64,000 nt of DNA from Natronorubrum texcoconense (GCF_900100335.1 NZ_FNFE01000005.1:62001-126000); one strand, 5' to 3'. Numbered from the stretch's first letter, positions 1 through 9,935 are shown. Notes: generated by a model not told the origin, from the sequence alone. Program-made: numbers and translations.

Positions 1-1261
1 ACGTTCGACAAGGAGCGTCTGAACATCTCGAAACGCGAGCCGTAGGAGAGGAGTTTTCGGGAGTCGCTGACCATCCCGGCGTGCTGGGAGAGCAGGTCGA
101 CCGTGCCGACGTACTCGAGTTGGTGTTCCATACCGAACGGGCTGTCGTTGAACCACCAGGCGGGGCCGATGGTAACGTTGGGGAAGACGCGAGCCATCGT
201 CGCGATCGTCGGATAGTGGGTCGGGTCGATCGTGTACAGGACCATCTCGGTCTCGCCGTCGAACCGGTTGACGAAGTGCTCGAGCGAGTCGGCGAGTTCG
301 ACGTCCCCCGTAGAGATGTCGCCGCCGGCCGCGGGACCCAGCCGGTCGAACAGGTCGTCTCGATAGTTACGAACGGGACCGATGTGGAGTTGCGTCACCC
401 ACCCCTTCTCGGCGTTCAACTCGCCCACGAACTCGAGGAGGAACGCCTGGAAATCCCCGATCTCGCGCTCGGAGAGCGAACCGCCCGCGAGTCCCGTGCG
501 GAAGACGTCCCGCGCTCGCCGCTCGCTGACGGGACGGGAGGTGGGCTGTTCGATACCCAGGTCGCTGGCCCGGCAGCCGCGCTCGTCGAAGTAGTCGTGG
601 GTCGCGGCGAGCGCCTCGCAGAAGCCGTCGAACTCGTCGGCGCTGATCCCGGTTGCGGACTCGAGTTCGTCGACGAACGCGATCCACTCGGGTCGGTCGA
701 TTTTGACCGCGCGGTCCGCCCGCCACGTCGGCACGATATCGACGCCGGACACCTCCTCGGCGGCGCGCTCGTGGTACTCGAGGTCGTCCGTCGGGTCGTC
801 GGTGCTGCCGACGATTTCGACGTTCATCGCCTCGAGGAGCTGCTGGGGCCGCATATCGTCGTCAGCGAGTTGGGTCCTCGTTTCCGTCCAGATCTCGTCG
901 GCCGTGTCCGCCGAAATCGATTTCTCGATCCCGAACCGGCGCTGTAGATCGAGGTGGACCCACTCGTAGGTCGGGTTGCCGGCGAACCGCGGGAACACTT
1001 CCGCGAGCGCGTTCCACTTCTCGCGATTGGGCGCGTCGCCGGTGATCAGTTCCTCGTCGACGCCGCAGTTGCGCATCAGCGCCCAGACGTAGTGATCCGT
1101 GGCGGCCTCGACCTCCCAGATGTCGTTCCAGCCGTCGTTTTCGACGATCTCGGCGACGTCCACGTGGGTGTGGGCGTCGACGATCGGAAGGTCCGCGATT
1201 TCGTCGTACAGTTCTCGCGCGGCGTCCGTCTCGAGCAGATAGTCCTCACCGAGGAAACTCA
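1..1261 (-). CDS. uxaC: Glucuronate isomerase (UxaC), C-terminus cut by window edge
   Basis: Reading down from an ATG at 1261 gives an open frame of 420 codons running off the left edge. Family members are about 470 residues, so roughly the last 50 are missing. The N-terminus has the metal-binding motif DAHTHVD, and further in lie TDDP, HIGPVRN and the GPAWWFNDSP stretch, all characteristic of uronate isomerase. The enzyme converts D-glucuronate to D-fructuronate in the cytoplasm. It fits the GH67 alpha-glucuronidase (7091) that releases glucuronic acid and UxuA (3584) two steps later. A TATA-like attaaaac lies 29 bp upstream of the start, suggesting a leaderless mRNA. Confidence 0.93.
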
Positions 1262-1420
1262 TTGTCTACCGTTTCCAGTGAATCGGATTAAAACTACGGG
1301 TGCGATCCCCCCGACTCGATCGATTCGGTTTCGCGTGGGATGACCGGTCGATTGACGTCGCCCGACAAGCCGGGTTGAAAATGCCCACCTATTTACTGCA
1401 GGTCTCCGAATGTCACGTCG

Positions 1421-2500
1421 ATGAATGGCTCCGATTCGAACGACCTGACCTTCGGCTGTCAGGTCGTCGCGTACGGCGACGTCAACGGAACGATCGAACA
1501 GGCGAAACGCGCCGAGGATGCGGGGTTCGACGTTCTCACGCTTCCCGACCACCTGTTTCACCCGACCGGGTCCGAGGAGTTCCTCGTCGAACCGCCGTGG
1601 GAGGCGTTTACCGTCCTCGGCGCGATCGCACAGCACACCGAGCGAGCGACCCTGATGCCGGGCGTCACCGACTCGGTGCGACGGCATCCGACGGAGCTCG
1701 CACACGCCGTCGCGACGCTCGATCGGATGACCAACGGACGTGCGGGCCTCGGGATCGGCGCGGGTGAGGCGTTCAACTTCGTACCGATCGGAGATATCGA
1801 CTGGGACGACCCGTTCACGCGGTTCGTCGAGGCGGTGAAGGTCGTCGACGGCCTCTGGACGTCCACGCCGGACGAGTGCTTCTCGTTCGACGGCGAGTTC
1901 TTCCAGCTCGAGGACGCACACATGGGCCTCAAGCCGGTCCAGAAGCCACGGCCGCCGCTGTGGGTCGGCGGCTACGGTCCCAGCATGCGCGGCTTTGCGG
2001 GGGCGGTCGCCGACGGCTGGTTCCCTTGGATCCACTCGCCCGATCAGTACGCCGCGGACCTCGACCGCGTGCTCTCGGTCGCCGAAGAAAGGGGACGCGA
2101 TCCCGACGCGATCGACCGCGCCGTGATGGTTCCGACGACCGTCTCCGAGGACGCGGACGAGGCTCAAGCGGTGGGGATCGAACGCAACCGAACGAGTCTG
2201 GCGCTCCGCCCGCCGCTGCTGGCCGACATGGGCTACGAAGACATCGCCGACGACACGCCGATCATGTGGGAGATGGCCTTCGACGAGGAGCAGGAACGGA
2301 AACTGCTGGCGGCCGCCGAGCGCATTCCCGACGAAGCCGTCGACGAGGTGACCGTCTCCGGGGACCCCGAGCGGGCGATCGAGCGGATCGAGGCGTTCGT
2401 CGACGCCGGCGTCGACAACCTGGTGCTCATCCCGGTTGGCGACTTCGAGGAGACGATGCGCCACTACGAAGAGACGATCATCCCGTACTTCGACGAGTAA
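1421..2500 (+). CDS. LLM-class (luciferase-like, F420-dependent type) oxidoreductase
   Basis: The 359-residue protein has the luciferase-like monooxygenase/F420-dependent reductase fold signature: an N-terminal strand, then LPDH, the segment DRMTNGRAGLGIGAGE and a later PLWVGGYGPSM. Haloarchaea use coenzyme F420, so an F420-dependent dehydrogenase or reductase is likelier than a true monooxygenase. Its substrate cannot be read from sequence. It lies between uxaC and uxuA, diverging from the first and ending 26 bp from the stop of the second. A redox role on sugar acids is possible but only inferred from position. A TATA-like box centred near 1393 is 28 bp upstream of the ATG. Confidence 0.85.
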   Translation: MNGSDSNDLTFGCQVVAYGDVNGTIEQAKRAEDAGFDVLTLPDHLFHPTGSEEFLVEPPWEAFTVLGAIAQHTERATLMPGVTDSVRRHPTELAHAVATLDRMTNGRAGLGIGAGEAFNFVPIGDIDWDDPFTRFVEAVKVVDGLWTSTPDECFSFDGEFFQLEDAHMGLKPVQKPRPPLWVGGYGPSMRGFAGAVADGWFPWIHSPDQYAADLDRVLSVAEERGRDPDAIDRAVMVPTTVSEDADEAQAVGIERNRTSLALRPPLLADMGYEDIADDTPIMWEMAFDEEQERKLLAAAERIPDEAVDEVTVSGDPERAIERIEAFVDAGVDNLVLIPVGDFEETMRHYEETIIPYFDE

Positions 2501-2525
2501 CGGAAGACCGGTTTCGAAGAACGGC

Positions 2526-3584
2526 TTACTCGCCGCGCGTCTCGGCGACGCGACCGCGAAGCATCCCGCGGAGGTAGCCGACGGTGAACGCGCGGCCGCG
2601 GTGTTCCCAGTCGGTGTCGTCCTCGAGGTGTGGCGTGTGGTCCGGAATCATCATGCCCTCGAAACCCACCTCGTCGAGCAGCGCGAGCAGTGCGTACTCG
2701 TCGTAGTTGCCCTCGTCGACGAACGTCTCTTTGAACGCCGGCACTGTTCCGTCGACGTCGCGGAAGTGGACGTAGAAGATCTCGTCGCGTTCGCCGAAGT
2801 AGCGGATCACCTCCGCTACGTCCTCACCCATCTGGGACCAACAGCCCAGACAGAGCTCCAGTCCGTGATTGTCGCTCGGCACGAGATCCATCGCCCGCTT
2901 GAAGTTCTCGAAGTTCCGGAACAGTTGGGGTACGCCGCCGAGGCGTTCCATCGGCGGGTCGTTGGGGTGGAGACAGAGCTTGATCCCGGCCTCCTCGGCG
3001 ACCGGGATGACCTCCTCGAGGAAGTACTCGTAGTTCTCCCAGAGCTCCTCCTCGGTGTACTCGCGGTCGTGCGTGTACTCGTCGTCGAGGTCGTCGGCGT
3101 CGAACGACGAGACCGTGGCACCGCCCCGAACCGTGTCAGAGCCGGTCCGCCACACGCCCGCCGGCGCCCAGTGGTAGCCGAAGATCGGGATCCCCGCCTC
3201 GCCCATGTTCCGGATCGTCCGCTTGAGTTTCTCGAGCTGTTCGTCTCGCTTCGGGCCGTTCAGCATCACGTCCTCGTAGAACGAGATCGGGACGTTCTCG
3301 ATGGCGTTGAGGCGGATCCCTGCGGCTTCGACGCGCTCGCGAAGGGCGACCAGGTTCTCGACCGACCACTCGCCGTCGCCCTCGAGGGGCATCCGCTCGT
3401 CGTCGGGCATGTGCTCGTAGTCGGGATCGTACTGGTACATATTCAGGAGGATGTCGTCGACCCCGAGCTGCTTGATGTAGCGGAGTCGCTTCTCGCTCGG
3501 ATCCATGAACTGCCCGACGCCGATCCGCATCGGCAACTCGTCGAACTCGTCTGAGCGGACGTCTCCGCTAGTGTCGGAAGACAT
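2526..3584 (-). CDS. uxuA: Mannonate dehydratase (UxuA)
   Basis: A 352-residue TIM-barrel protein of the UxuA family. Near the N-terminus it carries MRIGVGQF and a segment on ordering of the barrel, then LCLHPNDPP, a conserved LCLGCWSQMGEDV stretch and VHFRDVDG near the C-terminus. These include the Cys, His and Asp positions expected to hold the divalent metal. It dehydrates D-mannonate to 2-keto-3-deoxygluconate. An upstream in-frame ATG at 3605 exists, but a TATA-like ttaaat near 3613 lies 29 bp from the ATG at 3584, so 3584 is preferred. With uxaC and GH67 it forms the glucuronate arm of xylan degradation. The intervening fructuronate reductase is not obvious in this window. Confidence 0.93.
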   Translation of the reverse strand: MSSDTSGDVRSDEFDELPMRIGVGQFMDPSEKRLRYIKQLGVDDILLNMYQYDPDYEHMPDDERMPLEGDGEWSVENLVALRERVEAAGIRLNAIENVPISFYEDVMLNGPKRDEQLEKLKRTIRNMGEAGIPIFGYHWAPAGVWRTGSDTVRGGATVSSFDADDLDDEYTHDREYTEEELWENYEYFLEEVIPVAEEAGIKLCLHPNDPPMERLGGVPQLFRNFENFKRAMDLVPSDNHGLELCLGCWSQMGEDVAEVIRYFGERDEIFYVHFRDVDGTVPAFKETFVDEGNYDEYALLALLDEVGFEGMMIPDHTPHLEDDTDWEHRGRAFTVGYLRGMLRGRVAETRGE

Positions 3585-3657
3585 TACGCGAGTACAGACA
3601 CCCACACGAGTTAAATGTTGTTCGAAGCGACCGATCGCACAACCGCAACTCGACGAC

Positions 3658-4023
3658 TCACACCGTCACGTCTCCCTTCGAGTCCCAGATCGCCGTCACC
3701 ATATCGACGAAGACCGCGGTTCGAATCGGATGGCCGTCGTCGTCGGTCCGCTCGAGCGGACTCTCTCTGACGTTGGCGACGAACGCTTCGGTGTACGCCC
3801 AGTCGACCAGCGCGTCGCGAACGTCGAACGTGATCGTGTCGTCCTCGTCGGTCGACAGCCACGAGACGGTACTCTGTCGGGGCTCGTACTCGAGCGTGTA
3901 CGTCTCGCCGCCCACCAACTCGAGTATCGCGGACATCTGACCGATCTCGAGTCGCTCGTGTTCGCCCTCCAGGAAGAGGGTTCCGTCCTCGATCGTGGCG
4001 TCGTAGCGTAGCGGTTCCGTCAT
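3658..4023 (-). CDS. Conserved small acidic haloarchaeal protein, function unknown
   Basis: An ATG-initiated 121-residue acidic protein with no signal peptide or membrane segment. It begins MTEPLRYDATIEDGTLFLEG and appears rich in beta strands; I recognise no catalytic motif. Codon use (strong G/C at third positions) is typical of the neighbouring real genes, and it lies between uxuA and a small membrane-protein gene on the same strand. The longer overlapping frame at 3611-4087 is Arg-rich and looks like its shadow. Function cannot be assigned. Confidence 0.7.
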   Translation of the reverse strand: MTEPLRYDATIEDGTLFLEGEHERLEIGQMSAILELVGGETYTLEYEPRQSTVSWLSTDEDDTITFDVRDALVDWAYTEAFVANVRESPLERTDDDGHPIRTAVFVDMVTAIWDSKGDVTV

Positions 4024-4111
4024 CTGTGCTACCGTAGAACACCATCGTAGTTATAGTTAGCTCACGAGACCGACTCGTCGATGCCATCTCTCTCCCTGCA
4101 GTGAGCTGCGA

Positions 4112-4348
4112 TCACCGGCGTCGCTCTCGCTCTTCGAATGGGTCTCGAGCCGGATCTTCCGCCGCCTCGAAGTCGCGCAACCGGCGCTTGTACTCCAGGT
4201 ATCCGCCGCCGCCGAACAGGAGTCCGAGGACGAGGCCGGCAATCGGGTCGCCCCGGGTCGTAAAGTACAACGCTCCCAGGAGACCGAGCAGCACGGACGC
4301 CCACATCGCTCGACGGGCGAACAGCCGTTGTCGATCGGTAGTCGTCAT
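4112..4348 (-). CDS. Small two-helix membrane protein
   Basis: From the ATG at 4348 this encodes about 78 residues. A short basic N-terminus is followed by two closely spaced hydrophobic helices (residues about 12-30 and 36-52), then a strongly charged Arg/Glu-rich tail. An in-frame ATG 21 bases upstream is possible. It resembles the many uncharacterised small membrane proteins of haloarchaea and has no family motif I can name. It is divergent from the GH10 xylanase gene at 4454. Confidence 0.65.
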   Translation of the reverse strand: MTTTDRQRLFARRAMWASVLLGLLGALYFTTRGDPIAGLVLGLLFGGGGYLEYKRRLRDFEAAEDPARDPFEERERRR

Positions 4349-4453
4349 ACCTGCTCGTTTGAACACCACCTATACAATCCTTGCGCCGCCGTAAGCGGTC
4401 GTTCGGCTGCCGCGACCCGACGCTTTATGTGTATTGGCAGCGCTTTTCGAACG

Positions 4454-5437
4454 ATGTCAGCCGAGCCAACCGAGTCGACACTCCGAGACGTCGCCGACGA
4501 GCGCGAGTTCACCATCGGTACCGCGATCGATCCCGACTCGCTCCGCCGCGATCCCAGTTACTGGAAGACGGCCTCGAGCGAGTTCAACGCCGTCACGCCC
4601 GAGAACGCCCTGAAGATGGGGCCGTTGCGGCCGTCACGACACACGTACGACTTCAGAGATGCCGACGCGGTCGTCAACTTCGGCCGCGAGAACGACATGA
4701 CCGTCCGCGGACACACCCTCGTCTGGCACAACCAGAAACCCGAGTGGTTCCAGGCGTGGGACTACACCGACGAGCAACTACGCCAGTTCTTGCGGGAACA
4801 CATCCACACCGTCGTCGGTCGCTACCGCGAGACGGTAGACGCCTGGGACGTCGTCAACGAGGCCGTCGCCGACGACGGCTCGATGCGCCGAACGGTGTGG
4901 TCCGACGCGCTGGGCGAAGACTACCTCGAGGAGGCGTTCACCTGGGCCCGCGAGGTCAACCCGGACGCTGATCTCTACTACAACGACTACGGCGCCGACG
5001 AGATCAACGAGAAGTCCGACGCGATCTACGACCTGCTGGAGGGGCTGCTCGAGCGCGACGTGCCGATCGACGGCGTCGGGTTGCAGCTTCACGCCCTGGG
5101 CGACCACCCGGACCCCGACTCGATCGCCGAAAACATCGAGCGATTCCGGGATCTCGGCCTCGAGGTCCAGATCACCGAGATGGACGTCGCCTTCCACGCC
5201 GACGACGTGCCGGCGGACGCACTCGAGATTCAGGCCGACTACTACCGCGAGGTCGTCGAGGCCTGTCTCGAGGCGGGCTGTGACACGATCGTTACGTGGG
5301 ACGTCCACGACGCTAATTCGTGGCTGCGGAGCTTCAAGGACTTCGGCGAACGCTACTCCGGTGATCCGTTGCTGTTCGACGACCGGTACGAGCGAAAGCC
5401 CGCGTACTACGCGGTGAGGGACGCGCTCGAGGAGTAG
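4454..5437 (+). CDS. Intracellular endo-1,4-beta-xylanase, glycoside hydrolase family 10
   Basis: The open frame extends upstream, but the ATG at 4454 follows a TATA-like ctttatg by 28 bp and gives a compact 327-residue GH10 domain. The acid/base Glu is in WDVVNEAV (about residue 136) and the nucleophile Glu in ITEMDV (about residue 242). The substrate-binding stretches RGHTLVWHNQ and YYNDYGADE are also present. No signal peptide is visible, so the enzyme probably cuts imported xylo-oligosaccharides in the cytoplasm, like known intracellular GH10 enzymes. It ends 16 bp from the stop of the convergent secreted GH10 gene. Confidence 0.93.
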   Translation: MSAEPTESTLRDVADEREFTIGTAIDPDSLRRDPSYWKTASSEFNAVTPENALKMGPLRPSRHTYDFRDADAVVNFGRENDMTVRGHTLVWHNQKPEWFQAWDYTDEQLRQFLREHIHTVVGRYRETVDAWDVVNEAVADDGSMRRTVWSDALGEDYLEEAFTWAREVNPDADLYYNDYGADEINEKSDAIYDLLEGLLERDVPIDGVGLQLHALGDHPDPDSIAENIERFRDLGLEVQITEMDVAFHADDVPADALEIQADYYREVVEACLEAGCDTIVTWDVHDANSWLRSFKDFGERYSGDPLLFDDRYERKPAYYAVRDALEE

Positions 5438-5453
5438 CCGACTCGGCCGGATC

Positions 5454-6977
5454 TCATTTCTCGTCGCGTTCGTCGCCGCCTCGAACGAGCGCGTAGCCTG
5501 CGAGTCCCAACAGTCCGGCGACCGCGGAACTGACGCCCAGTCCCGGCGTGCTGTCGTCGGCGTCGGTAGCGTCGACCTCGAGTTCGATCTCGACGGTCGC
5601 TCCACCGTCCGCGAGCGTCGTGGTGGTGGTCTCCGACGTGCCATCGTAGCGGGCGGTGATCTCGTACTCACCCTTGAACCCGGACGTCTGGTACGTTCCG
5701 TCTTCGGTCTCGCCCGTCTCGTCGGTCCACCACTCGCCGAAGACGAGGTCGGTGTAGGCGTCGTATGCGGGTTTCGGTTCCCAGTCGTCGAAGAACAGTG
5801 GGGCCTCGTCTCGCCAGTGCTCGCCGTCCCAGAACCCCCACATCAGGAAGTCCGTCGTGTCCGGATGACTGAACACGGTCTTCAGGAACGTATACAGGAA
5901 CTCGCCTTTCTCTTCGGGACCCTCCCAGGGGCCGCCCTCGGTGTCGAACTCCGTTACGCGGAGTTCCGCGCCGTAATCGGCGTACTCGTCGAGTCCGTCC
6001 AAGATCCCTTCGGGCGTCAGGGTCTCATCGGCGCTGAAGTGACACTGCATGCCGATGCCGTCGAGGTCGACGTCCTCCTCGAGCAGGAACTCGATCTGCC
6101 GTCGGTAGCTCTCCCTGGCGTACTCGTGAGGGCCGGCGAGCGTGTTGTAGTCGTTGACGTCGACGGCGACGCCGAGTTCCTCGCCTAACTCGTCGGCCGC
6201 CCGATACCACTCCGCGAGTACGGGCGCTTCGACGGGATCGACGTCATCGCCGTCGATAGCCTCGATCATCGAGGGCTCGTGGAACACCTCGTTGACCACG
6301 TCCCACTGGTCGATCTCGTCGCCGTAACGGGTGATGATCTCCTCGAGGTGTTCGAAACTTCGCTCACGAACGTATTCGGGATCGAGGTCGGGATCGGTCG
6401 CGCCGCCGTCTTCCCACTCGATCCCCATCGCCTCCACGACGTCCGGTGGGACGGCCCACGCATCGACGTTCCCCCACAAACAGGTGTGGCCGCGCATGTC
6501 GAGTCCCCGCTCACCGAGCCACGCGGTCGCGTCGTCCGCGAGGTCCGGATCTTCCTCGAAGAAGCGCCACTTGTGCTGGTTCTCGAGGACGGCCGTGTTG
6601 AACAGTTCGGGAATGTACTGGCGGTACTCGTCGCCGGCTTCCGTCTCGTTGATCAGCGTAGTGGCGTCCACGGCGGTTCCGAAGCCGTACTCGTGTTCGT
6701 GCAGTTCGACGTCGACGTCGGCGCCGTCGATCGCGTTCCCGTCGACGTCGGTCACGACGATCTCGAGGTCGGCCGTCCGGTGGTTCCGGATCCGTTCGTC
6801 GGCGGCCGCTTCCCAGTCGTCCCCGTCTGAACCGAGTGCGGTCGCGCCGTCGACGCCGACGCCCAGCCCGCTGGCACCGGCGAGAGCCCCCAGAGACCAG
6901 AGAACGGGTCGTCGATGGACGGCTGATCGAGCGGTACGCTGCGGTCGTCCCATGCGGCTTTCTGGCATGCTACTCAT
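5454..6977 (-). CDS. Secreted GH10 family xylanase with C-terminal surface-anchor-like tail
   Basis: A 507-residue protein. The first 45 residues have a twin-Arg followed by a hydrophobic run (HRRPVLWSLGALAGASG), resembling a Tat export signal. Residues about 60-110 form a beta-rich region with DADVDVELHEHEYGFGTA-like features that commonly precedes GH10 domains. The catalytic domain has the acid/base Glu in WDVVNEVFHE (about 230) and the nucleophile in RVTEFDTE (about 343). An immunoglobulin-like segment follows. The end reads TPGLG, a hydrophobic helix and a charged tail, resembling the PGF-CTERM archaeosortase signal. The start could also be the ATG at 6968. It is divergent from GH67. Confidence 0.88.
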   Translation of the reverse strand: MSSMPESRMGRPQRTARSAVHRRPVLWSLGALAGASGLGVGVDGATALGSDGDDWEAAADERIRNHRTADLEIVVTDVDGNAIDGADVDVELHEHEYGFGTAVDATTLINETEAGDEYRQYIPELFNTAVLENQHKWRFFEEDPDLADDATAWLGERGLDMRGHTCLWGNVDAWAVPPDVVEAMGIEWEDGGATDPDLDPEYVRERSFEHLEEIITRYGDEIDQWDVVNEVFHEPSMIEAIDGDDVDPVEAPVLAEWYRAADELGEELGVAVDVNDYNTLAGPHEYARESYRRQIEFLLEEDVDLDGIGMQCHFSADETLTPEGILDGLDEYADYGAELRVTEFDTEGGPWEGPEEKGEFLYTFLKTVFSHPDTTDFLMWGFWDGEHWRDEAPLFFDDWEPKPAYDAYTDLVFGEWWTDETGETEDGTYQTSGFKGEYEITARYDGTSETTTTTLADGGATVEIELEVDATDADDSTPGLGVSSAVAGLLGLAGYALVRGGDERDEK

Positions 6978-7090
6978 TCGCTTATTGGCGAACGACGATA
7001 ACTGTTAGCGTTTCAGAACGAAACCGGATGGCGAACGGTGTTACCGGTAACCGAGAACACTTTTACCTCTGCTCGCAGTCGTCAATACGA

Positions 7091-9166
7091 ATGTTCGAGA
7101 CGAACTACGACGACTGTTGGCTCCGGTACGAGCGAGTCGACGACGACGAGTTGCGCACGTCGTACCGACAGCGGCTTTCACACGCCTACGTCTCCGAGGG
7201 GGCACCGGAACTGGGCGCCGTCCGAGCGGAACTCGGTCGAGGCTTCGAGGGCCTCCTGGGTCGGGAACCGCATCTTTGGCAGCATCCACCACGTTCGATC
7301 GAGCGGTTTCTGGTAATCGGCCACCCCGAGGAGATGCGCCCGATCAGCGAGACGATCGATCCCGACGAGATCTGGACCCTCGCCGAGGATGGGTACGTCA
7401 TCCGCACCGTCGAGTGGGAAGAGCACGAGTGCACCGTCGTTACGGCCCCGAGCGACCGCGGCCTCGTCTACGGTACCTTTCACCTGCTTCGCCTCCTCGC
7501 GCTCGGCGAACCGATCGACGACCTCGATATCGTCGAAGAGCCGGCGAACAATTCGAGAATCCTCAATCACTGGGATAACCCGTTTCGTCGCTCCGTCGAG
7601 CGCGGCTACGCTGGCCAGTCGATCTTCGACTGGGAGCGACTCCCCGACCTCCGGGAGCGGTACGTCGACTACGCCCGACTGCTCGCGTCGCTCGGAATCA
7701 ACGGTATCGTGCCGAACAACGTCAATACGGGTATCCCGTCCCGTCCGACCGCGAACGACGCCGTCGCTGAGCGAGCGGGCTGGCAGCTCCTCGAGTCCGA
7801 AAACCTCGAAAAAGTCGAGGCGCTGGCCTCGGTCTTTCGCCGGTACGGAATCCGGACCTACCTGTCGGTGAACTACGCCGCGCCGATCCGCTTAGGTGGG
7901 CTCGAGACGGCCGATCCGCTGGATCCAGAAGTCCAACAGTGGTGGCAGGACAAGGCCGACGAAGTGTACGACGTGATCCCCGACTTCGGCGGCTTCCTCG
8001 TGAAGGCCGATTCGGAGGGCCAGCCGGGGCCCTACGACTACGACCGGTCCCACGCCGAGGGTGCCAACGTCCTCGCGGAGGCGCTCGAGCCACACGGCGG
8101 CCGCGTCTGGTGGCGCGCGTTCGTCTACTCCGAGCACGACGACCGCGCCGTCCAGGCCTACGAGACGTTCGAACCGATCGACGGGGAGTTCCACGAGAAC
8201 GTTACCGTGCAGATCAAGAACGGGCCGATCGACTTCCAGCAGCGCGAACCCATCTCGACGCTTTTCGGTGCGATGCCCGAGACCGATCTGGGCTGTGAAC
8301 TTCAACTCACGGGCGAGTACACCGGGCAGGGCGTCCACGCCACGTACCACGTCCCGATGTGGAAGGAGATCCTCGAGTTCGACACCTACGCCGACGGCGA
8401 GGGGACGCCGGTGAAGGACGTCCTCGCGGACCGCGAGGGCCAGGGCATCGCGGGCGTCGGCATCGTCGGCGAGGACCCCAACTGGACCGGGAACTACCTC
8501 CTCCAGTCCAACCTCTACGGCTTCGGTCGGCTCTGCTGGGATCCCGATCTAACTGCCGAGGAGATCACCGACGAGTGGGTCCGCCAGACGTTCGGGCACG
8601 ACGAAACGGTCGTCGAGACGGTCAGCGATATGTTGCTCGAGTCGTGGGACGCCTGCATCGACTACCACACCGGCGGTCTCGGACTGATGCACATGATGTA
8701 CAACGGCGAAGCCGCCCTCGAGAACCACTACGATCCGGCCCCCGAGGAGTGGCCCGAGTACGTCGGCGCGACCGGGGACGGAATCGGCGTCGACCGCACC
8801 TCGAGCGGCAGCGGCTACGCCGCGCAGTACCGCGCCCCGCTCACCGACCTGTACGACGATCCCGAGACGTGTCCCGAGGAGTTGTTGCTGTTCTTCCACC
8901 ACCTTCCGTGGGAGTACGAACTCCCGGACGGGACGACCGTCGTCCAGCGGCTGTACGACAACTGCTTCGACGGCGTCGAAGCGGTCCGCGAACTACGAGC
9001 CAGGTGGAACGGGCTCGAGGGGCGTGTCGACGACCGCCGATATCGTCACGTCGCCGAGCGGTTCGACGAGCACGTCGTGCAGGCCGAGCGCTGGCGTGAC
9101 GCTCTCTGTGCGTACTTCTACGATCACTCGACGGTCGCGGACGAAAACGGACGGGTTCCTCGGTGA
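7091..9166 (+). CDS. Alpha-glucuronidase, glycoside hydrolase family 67
   Basis: The ATG at 7091 gives 691 residues, the usual GH67 length, and lies 28 bp from a TATA-like cttttac; longer upstream starts are less likely. The N-terminal MFETNYDDCWLRY, central RILNHWDN, GINGIVPNNVN, GGFLVKADSEGQPGP and C-terminal TGGLGLMHMM are all family features. It removes (4-O-methyl)glucuronic acid from the non-reducing end of xylo-oligosaccharides. There is no signal peptide, so it is cytoplasmic and depends on import of aldouronic acids. This is consistent with the intracellular GH10 and the Opp-type transport genes nearby. Confidence 0.95.
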   Translation: MFETNYDDCWLRYERVDDDELRTSYRQRLSHAYVSEGAPELGAVRAELGRGFEGLLGREPHLWQHPPRSIERFLVIGHPEEMRPISETIDPDEIWTLAEDGYVIRTVEWEEHECTVVTAPSDRGLVYGTFHLLRLLALGEPIDDLDIVEEPANNSRILNHWDNPFRRSVERGYAGQSIFDWERLPDLRERYVDYARLLASLGINGIVPNNVNTGIPSRPTANDAVAERAGWQLLESENLEKVEALASVFRRYGIRTYLSVNYAAPIRLGGLETADPLDPEVQQWWQDKADEVYDVIPDFGGFLVKADSEGQPGPYDYDRSHAEGANVLAEALEPHGGRVWWRAFVYSEHDDRAVQAYETFEPIDGEFHENVTVQIKNGPIDFQQREPISTLFGAMPETDLGCELQLTGEYTGQGVHATYHVPMWKEILEFDTYADGEGTPVKDVLADREGQGIAGVGIVGEDPNWTGNYLLQSNLYGFGRLCWDPDLTAEEITDEWVRQTFGHDETVVETVSDMLLESWDACIDYHTGGLGLMHMMYNGEAALENHYDPAPEEWPEYVGATGDGIGVDRTSSGSGYAAQYRAPLTDLYDDPETCPEELLLFFHHLPWEYELPDGTTVVQRLYDNCFDGVEAVRELRARWNGLEGRVDDRRYRHVAERFDEHVVQAERWRDALCAYFYDHSTVADENGRVPR

Positions 9167-9333
9167 CTCAGGCCAGTCCGTCTGGCTCCGTCCGTCGACG
9201 GCACCCGAATCGATGCGCCAAGATGTCGCTGATCGGCCAGCTGCACGAGGACGACGGCTGGCGCGTCGCCGACGGTGTGTCGTAATCGTCCCGAAAAAGC
9301 CCGCTCGAACCGACGGTCGAAACGAGAACGGCG

Positions 9334-9582
9334 TTACTCGAGATCCGAGCGGCTAATTCGCCACTGTCGGAGCACTTCAGTGCTGTACGCGAGGGTATAG
9401 AGGGCGGCGTAGCCGATCACGCAGATAATCAGCGCGACCATCGCGTACAGGGCGAGAAATCCAGCGACGGAGTTAATACCGGCAATTTCGGCGACTGCCG
9501 ACAGTCCGAGCAGGACGCCAGCGACCGGCACGAGTGCGAGTAGGTACGGATGGTCGAATCGGTCCGTGTACGCATCGATCAT
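9334..9582 (-). CDS. Small membrane protein, function unknown
   Basis: Two ATG starts are in frame (9603 and 9582). A TATA-like sequence centred near 9609 is 27 bp from the second, so 9582 is chosen, giving 82 residues. The protein has two to three hydrophobic helices (about residues 10-30, 35-60) and a short charged C-terminus. No recognisable domain is present. The neighbouring divergent gene at 9714 also encodes a small two-helix membrane protein. Confidence 0.6.
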   Translation of the reverse strand: MIDAYTDRFDHPYLLALVPVAGVLLGLSAVAEIAGINSVAGFLALYAMVALIICVIGYAALYTLAYSTEVLRQWRISRSDLE

Positions 9583-9713
9583 GATACCGAGTGACGATGG
9601 CATGGCATATCAATCATGCGGTCTCTCACCGCCGATAGATCGATTCCAGGTCCGACGAGACGGACGAACCACCCCCACGTTTATTTAGTCTGGTCCGCTA
9701 CCCTCCGCTACCA

Positions 9714-9935
9714 ATGGCAAACCGACCGCCGGCTCGCGCATCGAGTTTCAGTAGCCAGCTCTGGATCTGGATGCTCGCCTTCTCGACCGCGCTGTTACTG
9801 TTACTCGGATGGTCGTTTCTCCACCTCGAGCCCGGAACGCCGTCGTACGTGATCGGACAGGTCAGCGCGATCGTCCTGAGTCTCACGATACTCGGCACGC
9901 TCGTCGCGCTGCTCTCCGACTGGGAACCGTTCTAA
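9714..9935 (+). CDS. Small two-helix membrane protein, function unknown
   Basis: Encodes 73 residues with two clear hydrophobic helices (about residues 15-36 and 45-66) and a short acidic end. A TATA-like tttattta lies about 30 bp upstream of the ATG. No family can be assigned. The convergent Opp ATPase gene ends 58 bp downstream on the other strand. Confidence 0.6.
   Translation: MANRPPARASSFSSQLWIWMLAFSTALLLLLGWSFLHLEPGTPSYVIGQVSAIVLSLTILGTLVALLSDWEPF

Noticed and set aside
9223-9285. 21-codon ORF after the GH67 gene
   Set aside because: It has plausible codons but no promoter at leaderless distance, no family and minimal length.
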